A stretch of DNA of 64,000 nt from Providencia sp. R33 (GTDB lineage: Bacteria > Pseudomonadota > Gammaproteobacteria > Enterobacterales > Enterobacteriaceae): NCBI RefSeq assembly GCF_019343475.1, contig NZ_CP072453.1, positions 2,108,001 through 2,172,000 on the forward strand, written 5' to 3'. Below the pieces are notes generated by a model. It made no database searches. It saw nothing but the letters and a program-made list of their open reading frames with translations, and was not told where the DNA came from. Positions within the stretch are counted from its first letter, which is position 1. Every line of letters begins with the position of its first letter. Position numbers and translations under genes: made by a program. This document shows, piece after piece, positions 35,936 through 45,194 of the stretch.

Positions 35936-36058
35936 TCTAAATCATTCGGGTTGCAGGTAGGCGACAAGTGAAGATAGGCCGATGAGCATACACAAGTATG
36001 TGATTCGGCTAGCTGAGCGAAGTCAACACCCCTGCAACTTGAAGGATGACGAGAATAG
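35936..36058. repeat. ERIC element (copy H) in the fliD leader
   Basis: TCTAAATCATTCGGGTTGCAG to CAACTTGAAGGATGACGAGA. It lies between the fliD sigma-28 promoter and the fliD ribosome site (GGAG at 36063-36066), so it is transcribed as part of the fliDST mRNA. Confidence 0.92.
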
Positions 36059-36071
36059 CGTAGGAGAAAAC

Positions 36072-37514
36072 ATGGCAGGAATATCCACACTCGGTATCGG
36101 GTCAAACTTAGATTTAAACGTACAAATGGATCAATTAGAAGCGATGGAGCGCCGTCGTTTAGAGCCATTAACCACCCAAAAAGCCAGTTATGATGCGCAA
36201 ATTAGCGCCTTTGGTAAAATGCAGTCGTCCTTAGAAAAACTGAAAAAAGCCGCAGAAGACCTAAAAAAATACGGCGATATCAGCACCACCAAAGTGAATG
36301 GCGAATATAAAGCCTTTGATGTAAAAACCGATGGTAAAGCTGTCGCAGGTGTACATGATGTCACCGTTGAACGTTTAGCGAAAGCGCAAACCATCGCCAC
36401 CAAAGGCACACCCAATAATAGTAATAAAGAGTTGCTGGGTAATGGCGATAAAGAACGCACAATCACTATTACCCAACCCTCGCAAAAAGAAGCTAAAGAT
36501 AAAATCGTTATCAAACTGGATAACGAACACACTTCACTGATTGAAATTGCCGATGCTATTAATAAAACCGATAAAGGCGTTTCCGCATCGGTGATTAAAG
36601 ATAAAGACAATATTTATCACCTTGTTGTGACGGCCAAAAAAGAAGGTTCTGAAAACCGCATTAGCATAAATGTGGACGGGGATGACAAACTGGCTGACAT
36701 CCTGAATGTTGAGTCGGTGATGGATGATAAAGGGGTTGTCACCATAAAAAATGCTGAAACTAGCGGCATGGTACAAAAAGTTGCCCCACAAACGGCATTG
36801 CTAGAGATTGATGGCTTTAAATTAGAATCACAAACCAATGAAGCCAAAGACTTATTTCCCGGTTTAACCCTCACCCTGAAAAAAGAAAGCGAAGAAGGTA
36901 AAGCCGACCATTTAATCGTTTCTGAAGATATTGAACCTGCAAAAGAAAAAATTAAAGCGTGGGTGGATGCCTATAATGAATTCCAAACTTTAGCCAAAGA
37001 ACTCACCAAATATACCCCAACAGAAAAAGGCACGGCGCCCGATAAAACCAATGGCCCGCTGATTGGTGATTCTACTTTACGCATGATCCAAAGCACCTTG
37101 CGCACACAGGTTCGCATGCCACAAGCAAGTGGAGACGTCGACACGCTGAGCAAAATGGGTATTAAGCAAAAACTCGATGGTACCTTAGAAATCGATAATA
37201 AAGTGCTGGATAAAGTCCTGAAAGAAAACCCTTCTAGCGTCAAAGTGTTTTTTGCCGGTGACGGTAAAGAAACCGGTTTTGGCACGCAAAACTTTAACTA
37301 CTTAAAAGACACCTTGGACAGCAAAGAAGGCACACTGCACAACGCCACCGATGGTATCCAAAAGAAAAAGAAAAGCTTAGATAAACGGATTGAGCAAACT
37401 AATAAGCAAATCGAAAACACCATGGACATGTACCGCCGTCAGTTCCAAAACTTGGACAAAATGATGACGTCGCTCAACAGCACCAGTAATTCATTAGGCC
37501 GACTTTTAGGTTAA
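36072..37514 (+). CDS. fliD: Flagellar filament cap protein FliD
   Basis: 480 residues from ATG 36072 (MAGISTLGIGSNLDLNVQMD), preceded by GGAG. The open frame back to 35982 comes from the ERIC and is not coding. FliD N-domain (about 1-100), variable middle, and C-domain with KAWVDAYNEFQTLAKELTKYTP and the C-terminal coiled coil KRIEQTNKQIENTMDMYRRQFQNLD. Forms the pentameric cap that guides flagellin assembly at the filament tip. First gene of fliDST. Confidence 0.95.
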   Translation: MAGISTLGIGSNLDLNVQMDQLEAMERRRLEPLTTQKASYDAQISAFGKMQSSLEKLKKAAEDLKKYGDISTTKVNGEYKAFDVKTDGKAVAGVHDVTVERLAKAQTIATKGTPNNSNKELLGNGDKERTITITQPSQKEAKDKIVIKLDNEHTSLIEIADAINKTDKGVSASVIKDKDNIYHLVVTAKKEGSENRISINVDGDDKLADILNVESVMDDKGVVTIKNAETSGMVQKVAPQTALLEIDGFKLESQTNEAKDLFPGLTLTLKKESEEGKADHLIVSEDIEPAKEKIKAWVDAYNEFQTLAKELTKYTPTEKGTAPDKTNGPLIGDSTLRMIQSTLRTQVRMPQASGDVDTLSKMGIKQKLDGTLEIDNKVLDKVLKENPSSVKVFFAGDGKETGFGTQNFNYLKDTLDSKEGTLHNATDGIQKKKKSLDKRIEQTNKQIENTMDMYRRQFQNLDKMMTSLNSTSNSLGRLLG

Positions 37515-37519
37515 AAAAT

Positions 37520-37918
37520 ATGTATCAACGTCACGCAAAACACGCCTACCAGCAGGTCGATTTGGAGAGTGAAATCACCAACGCGACCCCGTACCAGCTG
37601 ATCCAAATCCTGTTTAAAGGGGCGCTAAGTGCCCTAAAACGCGGGGAGATTTTTATGCAGCAAGGTAAGGTGGCTGAAAAAGGTAAAGAAATCTCAAAAG
37701 CTATCGACATCATTGACACTGGGTTAAAGCAGTCGTTAAATTATGACGCTGGCGGCGAACTTGCAGAAAATTTAGCAAGTTTGTATGAGTATATGACAAT
37801 GCAGCTACTCCGTGCCAACCTCGAAAACAACGTGGCTTATGTCCAAGAAGTTTACCAGTTACTCTCCGATATCGCCTCTGCATGGCAACAAATCGGTGCA
37901 AATGTGGATGAAAGATAA
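37520..37918 (+). CDS. fliS: Flagellin export chaperone FliS
   Basis: 132 residues, four-helix FliS fold. Binds the C-terminal D0 helix of flagellin and prevents early polymerisation in the cytosol. Segments: AYQQVDLESEITNATPYQLIQILFKGAL, then KGKEISKAIDIIDTGLKQSLNYDAGGELAENLASLYEYM. Five nt after fliD and overlapping fliT by 11 nt, so the three caps/chaperones are translated together. Confidence 0.95.
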   Translation: MYQRHAKHAYQQVDLESEITNATPYQLIQILFKGALSALKRGEIFMQQGKVAEKGKEISKAIDIIDTGLKQSLNYDAGGELAENLASLYEYMTMQLLRANLENNVAYVQEVYQLLSDIASAWQQIGANVDER

Positions 37919-38297
37919 TCAGGTGGACAATAAAAATCCTATCGATTTACAAGAAATATACCGTAATGTCTTAGTATTAAGTGAAAATTTAGTTGCCTTA
38001 GCGCAATCTGGGGAATGGGAGACTCTGGTCTCCCGCGAGACGGAGTATGTCCTTGCGGTGGAAAACCTCACCGCGTTAACACAAGCGTTCGAAGAACAGC
38101 AGCCAATCACTGAGGAATTTATTCAGTTATTGCATAAAATTATTGAAAATGAACGTGTGACTAAAGAATATTTACAACAGCATTTAAATTTTTTAAGCAA
38201 AGAAATTAAGCAATTAGACCAAAAACGGGTGCTCAATAACAGCTACGGGCAATTTGATGAGCCCGATGCCCCGTTAGTCATTCGCCCTAGGGAATAA
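37908..38297 (+). CDS. fliT: Flagellar chaperone FliT
   Basis: 129 residues, helical and acidic. In enterics FliT escorts FliD and, when free, binds FlhDC and lowers class 2 transcription. ATG 37908 overlaps the end of fliS; GTG 37923 is an alternative. Segments VLVLSENLVALAQSGEWETLVSRETEYVLAVENLT and LHKIIENERVTKEYLQQH fit the family. Third gene of fliDST; the convergent deformylase gene begins 45 nt beyond its stop. Confidence 0.85.
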   Translation: MKDNQVDNKNPIDLQEIYRNVLVLSENLVALAQSGEWETLVSRETEYVLAVENLTALTQAFEEQQPITEEFIQLLHKIIENERVTKEYLQQHLNFLSKEIKQLDQKRVLNNSYGQFDEPDAPLVIRPRE

Positions 38298-38342
38298 AAT
38301 TTGTGTGTCAGGCCAACAGACCTGACACGCCTCTTCCAACGA

Positions 38343-38852
38343 CTATTGCTGCTGTTTTAAACGTTGCTGTTTTTTCAGCTTTTTAAGCAGCATATTGCGT
38401 TTTAACGTGGATAAGTGGTCGAGGAACACTTTGCCATGCAAGTGGTCAATTTCATGTTGCATCACGATGGCTAAAAACTCATCGCTGTCCACCTCAAACG
38501 CCTTGCCGTGTCTATCAAACGCTTTCACTTTCACACGTAAGAAACGGTCGACATCCGCGTAGATTTCAGGCACTGACAAGCACCCTTCTTGGTAGCTTGT
38601 TTCCCCTTCGCTTTCGACGATTTCAGGGTTCACAAACACCATCGGTTGATCACGGTTTTCCGAAATATCAATCACCATAATGGATTTGGTTTCCGCGATT
38701 TGCGTAGCAGCAAGGCCAATGCCGTTATCAGTGCTGTACATGGTATCGATTAAATCATCGATTAACGTTTGTACCGCGGCGAAATCCGTCACTGGGCTGC
38801 ATTTAATGCGCAGTCTTTCATCGGGAATTTCAATAATCTCTCTTACTGCCAT
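38343..38852 (-). CDS. def: Peptide deformylase
   Basis: 169 residues. Removes the formyl group from nascent N-terminal Met. All three motifs are present: GIGLAATQ (motif I), EGCLSVP with the metal-binding Cys (motif II), and QHEIDHLHG with two metal-binding His and the catalytic Glu (motif III). Basic C-terminal tail KRNMLLKKLKKQQRLKQQQ. It is not next to fmt, where the housekeeping def of enterics lies, so it may be a paralogue; the fmt locus is outside the window. Stands alone after fliT. Confidence 0.93.
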   Translation of the reverse strand: MAVREIIEIPDERLRIKCSPVTDFAAVQTLIDDLIDTMYSTDNGIGLAATQIAETKSIMVIDISENRDQPMVFVNPEIVESEGETSYQEGCLSVPEIYADVDRFLRVKVKAFDRHGKAFEVDSDEFLAIVMQHEIDHLHGKVFLDHLSTLKRNMLLKKLKKQQRLKQQQ

Positions 38853-39454
38853 AATTTAAATCCTATTAATTCAGTCTTTATTCTTAATAATTGAATCTAT
38901 TGCTCAGCCAAATTATCTAAACGAACAAAGTTGCATAAGCAAGCACCTCAACACCGCGCGTTAAACACGTTAAGGGGAGATAGGCTTGCGCGCCTTTCGT
39001 TCTAATGAATAGCCTAATAAATAAGTATGGAAAACATTATCAACGTTTTCATTTGCCAAAAATAGGCAAAAAATGACATTGTGATTTAACCTTACTCGCA
39101 ACTTGGCGGTTTTTTCGCCATAATGCCTGACCAAGCAATTTAAAATTTCGTGTAAAAACAAGGTACAATGCGGCTTGGCAGAAAAATACCATGTTATTTA
39201 ACAAACTTCACCTAAAATGTGCAAAAAGTGTCATTTAGCGAATTAATCATTTCACAATTATCTATTTGTAGCCACTTACTATTACTGGCTTAAATAACAC
39301 TGGCGTGAAACTACCCCACCACGAATATCCCGAATAAACCGCCTTGTATAAGCGATTTTTCATTTTAGCCAAAAGCTCCTAGCATAAAGATGTCATTCAA
39401 ATGATGACAAATAAAAAATGGAATAAATAATTTATTATTGATAAGGAATTCAAT
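38853..39454. other. AT-rich intergenic stretch, no gene seen
   Basis: Holds the presumed promoters of def (minus) and of the trimeric autotransporter (plus). No RNA gene, repeat or plausible ORF was recognised. Confidence 0.5.
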
Positions 39455-40210
39455 ATGAGAATAAATAACCGCGCCATTTCGCTTGCTTCAATGCTGCTTG
39501 CCACTGTGTCTTGTTATACGCTAGCTAACCCCCTTCCTCCATCCCCTACGGAACTTGAGAAAATCCAGTATGATTTAGGCCGTCTGTCGAGTAATGAGCG
39601 AAACTTCCATGACCGAATGAATTATCTGGAATCCCATACCGCCGATATAAATCGCAACAATATCAAAAAAATAAGCCACATCACCAAAAACCTGACTACC
39701 ACCCAAGCCAATAATAAGAAAGACATTGAAAACCAGCTAAAAAATAGCAATAAAATGGCTGAATTAAAATTGGAAGATGCAGCAAACCGAAGCCAGAGCT
39801 ACACCAATCTCAGTGTTGATAACCTTCGCCTTCAAAGCTTCGACAAAATGGATAAATTAAGTGATCAGGTTTATGGGGAAATTATTAATATCAACGACCA
39901 GCTGGATGAAAAAATTGTTCAGCTTGATAACCGCTATGAACAGCAAGTTACGCAGCTAAAACATAAAATCAATAAAACCGCCAAACAAGCCAATTCAGGC
40001 ATTGCCTCTGTCGCTGCCATGAGCAATATCCCCTATTCCCTGAATAGCCGATTCAGTGCAGGGCTTGGTATCGGCCATTATAAAAATGGCAAAGCACTTG
40101 CCGCAGGGGCACAATACCAAGTGAGAAAAAATATAAACTTGCGTAGCTCTATCGCGTGGAATAATGCGAATAGCCCAGTCATCGGTGCGGGTATCGCTGT
40201 TGGCTGGTAA
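39455..40210 (+). CDS. Very short trimeric autotransporter (YadA-anchor protein)
   Basis: 251 residues. Signal peptide ending near YTLANP, then about 150 residues of Asn/Lys-rich coiled coil (KNLTTTQANNKKDIENQLKN...), and a C-terminal YadA-type membrane anchor of about 65 residues (VAAMSNIPYSLNSRFSAGLG to INLRSSIAWNN and a final aromatic GIAVGW). YadA-like adhesins normally carry a head domain; here none is visible, so it is a stalk plus anchor. Sits in the outer membrane as a trimer. GGA ribosome site before ATG. Followed by a 9-bp stem-loop. Role unknown; could be a small adhesin or a remnant. Confidence 0.82.
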   Translation: MRINNRAISLASMLLATVSCYTLANPLPPSPTELEKIQYDLGRLSSNERNFHDRMNYLESHTADINRNNIKKISHITKNLTTTQANNKKDIENQLKNSNKMAELKLEDAANRSQSYTNLSVDNLRLQSFDKMDKLSDQVYGEIININDQLDEKIVQLDNRYEQQVTQLKHKINKTAKQANSGIASVAAMSNIPYSLNSRFSAGLGIGHYKNGKALAAGAQYQVRKNINLRSSIAWNNANSPVIGAGIAVGW

Positions 40211-40227
40211 CGCTGTGTAAGTGCAAT

Positions 40228-40260
40228 ACGTGCTTTCTTCTGCCAAGTTTCAAAGCACGT
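40228..40260 (+). terminator. Stem-loop after the autotransporter gene
   Basis: ACGTGCTTT and AAAGCACGT form nine perfect pairs with a 15-nt loop, 18 bp after the stop. No T tract follows, so it may stabilise the 3' end, not terminate. The remainder to 40785 has an imperfect AAATAGAGGG/CCCTCTCTATTT hairpin around 40275-40352 and no gene. Confidence 0.5.
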
Positions 40261-40785
40261 TAGGCTGCTAAGTAAAATAGAGGGTGCCGCTTGCCTTGTG
40301 CAATACGCGCTGTGCAATATGATTGCGCGAGTTTAATTGCCCTCTCTATTTATTCTCCTGGTAAATAAATTCGGGAGAACGAAAATATAGACAAATAAGC
40401 CTTTCATCACAGGGGGCACAATACGCCCAGATGGATGCTTTTGTACTTTTCCTTTGAAAAATACAGGTAAACGTTTGCAGTTGATCTAGGTAGCGAATTA
40501 GGGCAAATAACCGCAGATACAAATTGCAACGAGGAGATCAGCTGGATACAATGCTCGCCTTTGTTTGCTCTCACCTTTATTAGCAATCCAAAATAATCGT
40601 GGTTTATTAATGTGTTAACGCAATTCCCATCAAGAAATGCGCCATGACTATTTTAATTGCCCAAAAGCTGAAACGAGCCAACAAATTATGTATTTTTAAT
40701 TAAGCATAATAATGCAGCACTGAGCAACCGTAAGCCACTGCTGAAGGTTCTCTGAATTGATTAACTCTAATTTGAAGTCGCTATT

Positions 40786-41235
40786 GTGAAATTACTTTTT
40801 TGCCTTTCATTAACTACCGCAATTCTCTCAGGCCTATGGGCGTGGGTCGCTGATTTACTTGGTTTAATTGGCTGGGCTGGCTTTCTGGGCTGTACCGCTT
40901 ACTTTGCCTACCCCAAAGATGGGCTAAAAGGCCTTGGTATTACCGCATTGACTGTCAGTAGCGGTGTTGTATGGGGTTTAGTTATCTTACACAGTGGCAG
41001 TTATTTGCAAAATTTACCGAGTTTTATCGGTTATTTTGTCACAGGTTTTGTGGCCTTTTTTATGTGCATTCAAGCGAAAAAGCAGTGGTTGTCATATATC
41101 CCTGGCACCTTTGTCGGTACCTGCACCATTTTTGCTGCACAAGGTGCTTGGCTGGTCACCATTCAATCATTACTGGTGGGTGTACTGTTTGGTTTTGCGA
41201 TGAAGAAAAGTGGAATGTGGCTGGCGCAAAAGTGA
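40786..41235 (+). CDS. DUF1097-family membrane protein (YcdZ-like)
   Basis: 149 residues, four to five hydrophobic segments, GTG start at 40786. Resembles inner-membrane DUF1097 proteins such as YcdZ (LWAWVADLLGLIGWAGFLGCTAYFAYP and FIGYFVTGFVAFFMC). Function unknown. Single gene. A GC-rich hairpin follows at 41236-41259 whose T tract is on the minus strand. Confidence 0.75.
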   Translation: MKLLFCLSLTTAILSGLWAWVADLLGLIGWAGFLGCTAYFAYPKDGLKGLGITALTVSSGVVWGLVILHSGSYLQNLPSFIGYFVTGFVAFFMCIQAKKQWLSYIPGTFVGTCTIFAAQGAWLVTIQSLLVGVLFGFAMKKSGMWLAQK

Positions 41236-41259
41236 TAAAAAAAGCCGCCTCGCAGCGGC
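41236..41259 (-). terminator. GC-rich hairpin with T tract on the minus strand
   Basis: Minus strand GCCGC, TGCGAG, GCGGC, TTTTTTT: a good intrinsic terminator reading leftward, although the nearest minus-strand gene ends 500 bp away (41765). It may work bidirectionally for the DUF1097 gene. The rest of 41260-41764 is AT-rich with no gene recognised. Confidence 0.6.
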
Positions 41260-41764
41260 ATAAAAGAATAAATAAAACCAAGGGAATTTCAAACAGAACT
41301 GATAGTACCTTAAATCCGTATAACGACAATACATAACATAATGATTTAACTGATAATTAATTAGAATAACCACTAAGTAAGCTTACATAGCCAAACAAAG
41401 AAAATGAAACAAATATTGTTAATGAAATGATAAAAAATGGATATGAGATTCATTTTTTGATTAGATAAGCTTATATGCCCGTATGGGATTTAATTACATA
41501 TGAAAACATTATTAGCATGGTTAATTAAATTCAGATTTATCTGTATGTTTTGCTGGGGTAAAAAAGCAATCAGATTAGAATACCTTAACTAAAACACCAG
41601 TAAATTTCAATATAGAATGGCATTAAAACAGATGAATATCTGCTATTTCTCATTTACGAGTAGGTAGGAAAAACACTAAAAATAAAATAGTTAGCAAAAA
41701 AATACGTTATTTTTAGAGCGAGCACGATTTTTGCATCTTCAACCAAAAGTTTTGTTGGCAAATA

Positions 41765-42028
41765 TTAAAAATATGCTTTTCTTTTTGGTCGAATATTCAG
41801 ACCATTCTCTTGCACTAATTGCCAAATAATCCAACGTTCTGGGCATTGATTATCACAGTCAACCTGCTCTATTTCAATTTCCTCAGTACATAAAATCACG
41901 ACCCCATCAGCAAATTGCCATTGACGGGTTTTCACTATCACTTCTAATGATGGATCTTGCCATTGATGGTCACTCAATAAAGTGCAATTCTGGGCAGCTA
42001 AGGCTTGAGAGATATAATGATAAAGCAT
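41765..42028 (-). CDS. Hypothetical protein
   Basis: 87 residues, acidic, soluble, no signal or membrane segment. Contains VILCTEEIEIEQVDCDNQCPERWIIWQLVQENGL, with three Cys/Trp-rich positions. I do not recognise the family. It follows the YjbR-like gene by 53 bp on the same strand and may share its transcript. Confidence 0.6.
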   Translation of the reverse strand: MLYHYISQALAAQNCTLLSDHQWQDPSLEVIVKTRQWQFADGVVILCTEEIEIEQVDCDNQCPERWIIWQLVQENGLNIRPKRKAYF

Positions 42029-42081
42029 GGTCGTTTTCTGCCAATAAAGGGAAGTTTGAGGATCAGACGGTTTATTGCGAA

Positions 42082-42438
42082 CTAAACGGTTAGGCGGTAG
42101 CTTTCATCCACCAAGGAAATTAGCTCCGCAGCACTTACCTCACCACCCAGCTTAACCGTCACCCAATGTTCTTTATTCATATGGTAAGCGGGGTAAATAT
42201 CTTTTTGTAACCGTAATGAGCCAACTAATTCAGGCGGTACTTTGACATTAACGATATCAATTTTTTCCTCTCCCCCGTTTTCAACCACTTTTTTCGCGGC
42301 AATATCCATGACCACCGCAAACCATTTTGCATTATTACCATGTTTAAAGGTCGCAAACGTCGGCGCTCTTGCCCATGGGTACTCTGGGTCAACACCATAA
42401 TTATTTTGGATATACTCAATCAACTCATTTCGGTTCAT
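42082..42438 (-). CDS. MmcQ/YjbR-family protein
   Basis: 118 residues from ATG 42438 (MNRNELIEYIQ), the second of two adjacent ATGs, 6 nt after GGAG; this equals the E. coli YjbR length. CyaY-like fold of the MmcQ/YjbR family, with WFAVVMDIAAKKV, VNVKVPPELVGSLR and the typical YPAYHMNKEHWVTVKL. Often described as double-wing DNA-binding, but its function is not established. Possibly co-transcribed with the hypothetical gene downstream. Confidence 0.82.
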   Translation of the reverse strand: MNRNELIEYIQNNYGVDPEYPWARAPTFATFKHGNNAKWFAVVMDIAAKKVVENGGEEKIDIVNVKVPPELVGSLRLQKDIYPAYHMNKEHWVTVKLGGEVSAAELISLVDESYRLTV

Positions 42439-42536
42439 CATGGGCTCCACCCGCGCGTCTTAGTGTACATGATTATAAAGGGAATTTTATCGTGAACCTA
42501 ATCAAGCTCACGATAATTTTAGTGAAGTTCAATGCG

Positions 42537-44111
42537 TTATTTTAAAATATGATCCGCCACCAAATAACCCGATATAGCATTAAGCCCCGCCCCCGGCCAT
42601 GTCGCTGCACCGATCATCCACAGGTTTTTAATCGGTGTTTTATACCGTGAGTGTCCTGGGAAAGGCCTAAAAATATAGTTTTGGCTGATTTGATGGCTGC
42701 CCGATACACTGTCGCCATTCACTAAGTTTCGGTTATGCCGCATCAAATCTGCAGGGGATAACACTGCATAATCAAGGATATTTTGTTTAATATTTGGCGC
42801 GTAATTCGCAATTTTATCAATTACACGTTCGGCATAATGCTGCTTCATTGAACCCCAGTCCCCAATAGCAATTTCATTGCGGGAGTCTGCCGTTGGCGCA
42901 AATGGTAATGCCCTGACTTGTACCCACAGCGTTTCTTTCCCTTCTGGTGCGCGTGTTCGGTCACTTCGGCTTTGCTGCCCGACCACCAACATTGGGCTAT
43001 CAGGCAAAATTCCCCGTTGAGCTTGGTCAAAGGTTGCTGAAATATCGTCCGTATACGGGCCAATATGCACATAACCAAAGTTAGAGAAATCTTCCCCTGC
43101 ATTCCATTCAAGGGGTTTATCCAATGCAAAGTGCAGCATCATCGTGCCCGCACCATAACGGTAGCGCTTTGCCTTTTGAATATAGCTACTCGGCAAGTAC
43201 TGCTCATTAATCAGTGAGTTAACAATTTGTGTTGGCGTAATATTGCCAATCACCGCTTTTTTCGCGCTGAAGGTTTTCCCTGACGCGGTTTTTACACCAA
43301 TGGCTTTGCCATTTTCAATGATGATTTCAGTGACGTCTTGTTGGGTCAGCACCTTTCCGCCATGATTTTCAATAATTTTGGCAATACTGTGCATTAAATT
43401 CCCCACACCACCGCGGCTAATTGAAAGCCCATTGAGGTGGTCACTTAAGCTTTCTAAAAATGAAAATGTCGCCCCACCCGTCACATCAGGGCCATAATCA
43501 AGGTGAAAAGCCCAAGGAATAAACAGTGCTCGGGTTTTTGGATGCGTAAAATAGTCTTCTGAAAATTGGCGAGTGGATTTAAGTATTAATTGCGCTAAAT
43601 TAAGCGACTCCCCCATGCCTAAGTTTCTAACCATAGAAAACAGCTGCTTAGCGGCTTTAAATGAGGGTAATTCCATTTGCATTAAAGGTGCAAAATGCCC
43701 AACGTTTTTTTGAAAGTAACGGAGTAATTCCCAGAAGCTGTCAGCATCTTGCGGGGAGTATTTGCGGAACATCGCATCGGTTTTCTCGCGGTCTTGGTAA
43801 ACACCTATCCCATCGCCATCGGGAAATACGTTTGAATACGGGCGATCGCTGGTGACTATGTCAAAACCATTTTGATGTAGCTGGCTTTGATATTCTTGGT
43901 AAAACGGTGAACCTAAAAATAACCCAATATTGGTTGCATACAAGTCATGGTGAAAACCAGGCTGGGTAATTTCAGCAGTACGCGCCGCGCCACCTATCGT
44001 ATCTTCACTTTCTAATACAACAACTTTAAGCCCTTTGTGAGCAAGTTTTGCACCTGCAACAAGGCCATTGTGACCACTGCCGATAATGACGACGTCATAT
44101 TGTTCATCCAT
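42537..44111 (-). CDS. FAD-dependent oxidoreductase, PYROXD2/phytoene-desaturase type
   Basis: 524 residues. N-terminal Rossmann FAD site VVIIGSGHNGLVAG (GxGxxG, residues 11-16) with the Glu of VVVLESEDTIGGAART, and the C-terminal FAD motif LWMIGAATWPGAGLNAISGYLVAD. CrtI-like fold as in PYROXD2 homologues. A carotenoid role is unlikely because no crt genes are nearby. Substrate unknown. Start MDEQYDV after AAGGGGAAT. Single gene. Confidence 0.83.
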   Translation of the reverse strand: MDEQYDVVIIGSGHNGLVAGAKLAHKGLKVVVLESEDTIGGAARTAEITQPGFHHDLYATNIGLFLGSPFYQEYQSQLHQNGFDIVTSDRPYSNVFPDGDGIGVYQDREKTDAMFRKYSPQDADSFWELLRYFQKNVGHFAPLMQMELPSFKAAKQLFSMVRNLGMGESLNLAQLILKSTRQFSEDYFTHPKTRALFIPWAFHLDYGPDVTGGATFSFLESLSDHLNGLSISRGGVGNLMHSIAKIIENHGGKVLTQQDVTEIIIENGKAIGVKTASGKTFSAKKAVIGNITPTQIVNSLINEQYLPSSYIQKAKRYRYGAGTMMLHFALDKPLEWNAGEDFSNFGYVHIGPYTDDISATFDQAQRGILPDSPMLVVGQQSRSDRTRAPEGKETLWVQVRALPFAPTADSRNEIAIGDWGSMKQHYAERVIDKIANYAPNIKQNILDYAVLSPADLMRHNRNLVNGDSVSGSHQISQNYIFRPFPGHSRYKTPIKNLWMIGAATWPGAGLNAISGYLVADHILK

Positions 44112-44987
44112 TATATTCCCCTTAATTTTTATTGTTAGCTTGAGGCCAGACCCAAGTGTTAGTTTACATGTAAACCATTTAAGTTTAGATAATGAATTTG
44201 ATAACTTAGATTATTTTCTACTCTTTATTTTTGCAATTTATCTTATGCCATCTAACTCTTAAGATATGTCTTTATACTTCAAATAGATACAACAAAACAG
44301 TCATTTAGCATATCAAGTTAAAAGTGTCCTAATTTTCTTTTAAAAAACTCATTACTGTTTCTCTTACTATTGTTAAGCATTTCTAACGCATACTCACATT
44401 CGATGCAGATAACATAAAATTTAAAAAATACATTTTAAGCGCAATAATATTACTTCATCAATATACTCTTACTGCGTTCAAATAATAAAATGATAAGAGT
44501 AAATAAATCACAAAAAACAACTAGCATGTGTTTATTTTTTGATAATACCTTTTTAATCATCATACAAAATAAAAACTCAGTACATCGAAAATAATTAAAA
44601 ACGCCATTAAAATAATAAAAACCATATTAGTCACTCAACCGTTTTTCAATTATCTACTTTTTATAATTCGTAAAACCTAAACTTTATATAGATAAAAACT
44701 TAATGTAAGATAAGAAAACACTAATAAAAATATATAATTAAACACCATTGGTGATGTATAGGAATTTGATTATTTCACCATTAAGCCAACAGTCCTAACA
44801 CCAGATAAATTAATGATATATTGTATCAGTCAATTAACGATTAATGCGATAGAACTACACATTGGAATAATATAGTGTTATAACACACCGTATTAATTTA
44901 GTTAGTCGCAGACTAAAAAATCAAAAACACCAACTTGCTAAATATCACTACAATTAAATGTTATATACATACATGGTGGAATAACTG
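44112..44987. other. 876-bp AT-rich intergenic region
   Basis: No plausible ORF or RNA gene. A perfect palindrome CACCATTGGTG lies at 44743-44753, about 235 bp before the efflux operon, and could be a regulator site. Otherwise I see only A/T-rich, probably regulatory, sequence shared by the FAD gene and the efflux operon. Confidence 0.5.
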
Positions 44988-45185
44988 ATGACAGATCTTA
45001 TTTTAGGGGGAACAGTTTTTATACCTGGGATCATACTCATATTTTTTTTAGGGTTCTTTTCATGGCTAATCTTTAGGACTGTTTATATAAATTTAATGAG
45101 CAAATATGAATATGCAGGGAACCTATTTGATATCTCCATGTTATTTTTATGTATTTTATGCATACACTTCATTATAAACTCGTAG
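44988..45185 (+). CDS. DUF1656 small membrane protein (AaeX/YdhI-like)
   Basis: 65 residues with two hydrophobic helices (FIPGIILIFFLGFFSWLIF and ISMLFLCILCIHFII). DUF1656 proteins are almost always the first gene of aaeXAB- or ydhIJK-type efflux operons, as here; their function is unknown. GGTGGAATAA precedes the ATG. The adaptor gene follows 9 nt after the stop. Confidence 0.82.
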   Translation: MTDLILGGTVFIPGIILIFFLGFFSWLIFRTVYINLMSKYEYAGNLFDISMLFLCILCIHFIINS

Positions 45186-45194
45186 TTGGTAAAA

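Noticed and set aside
35982..36071. N-terminal extension of FliD
   Set aside because: Its first 30 codons fall in ERIC copy H; FliD homology and GGAG fit the ATG at 36072.
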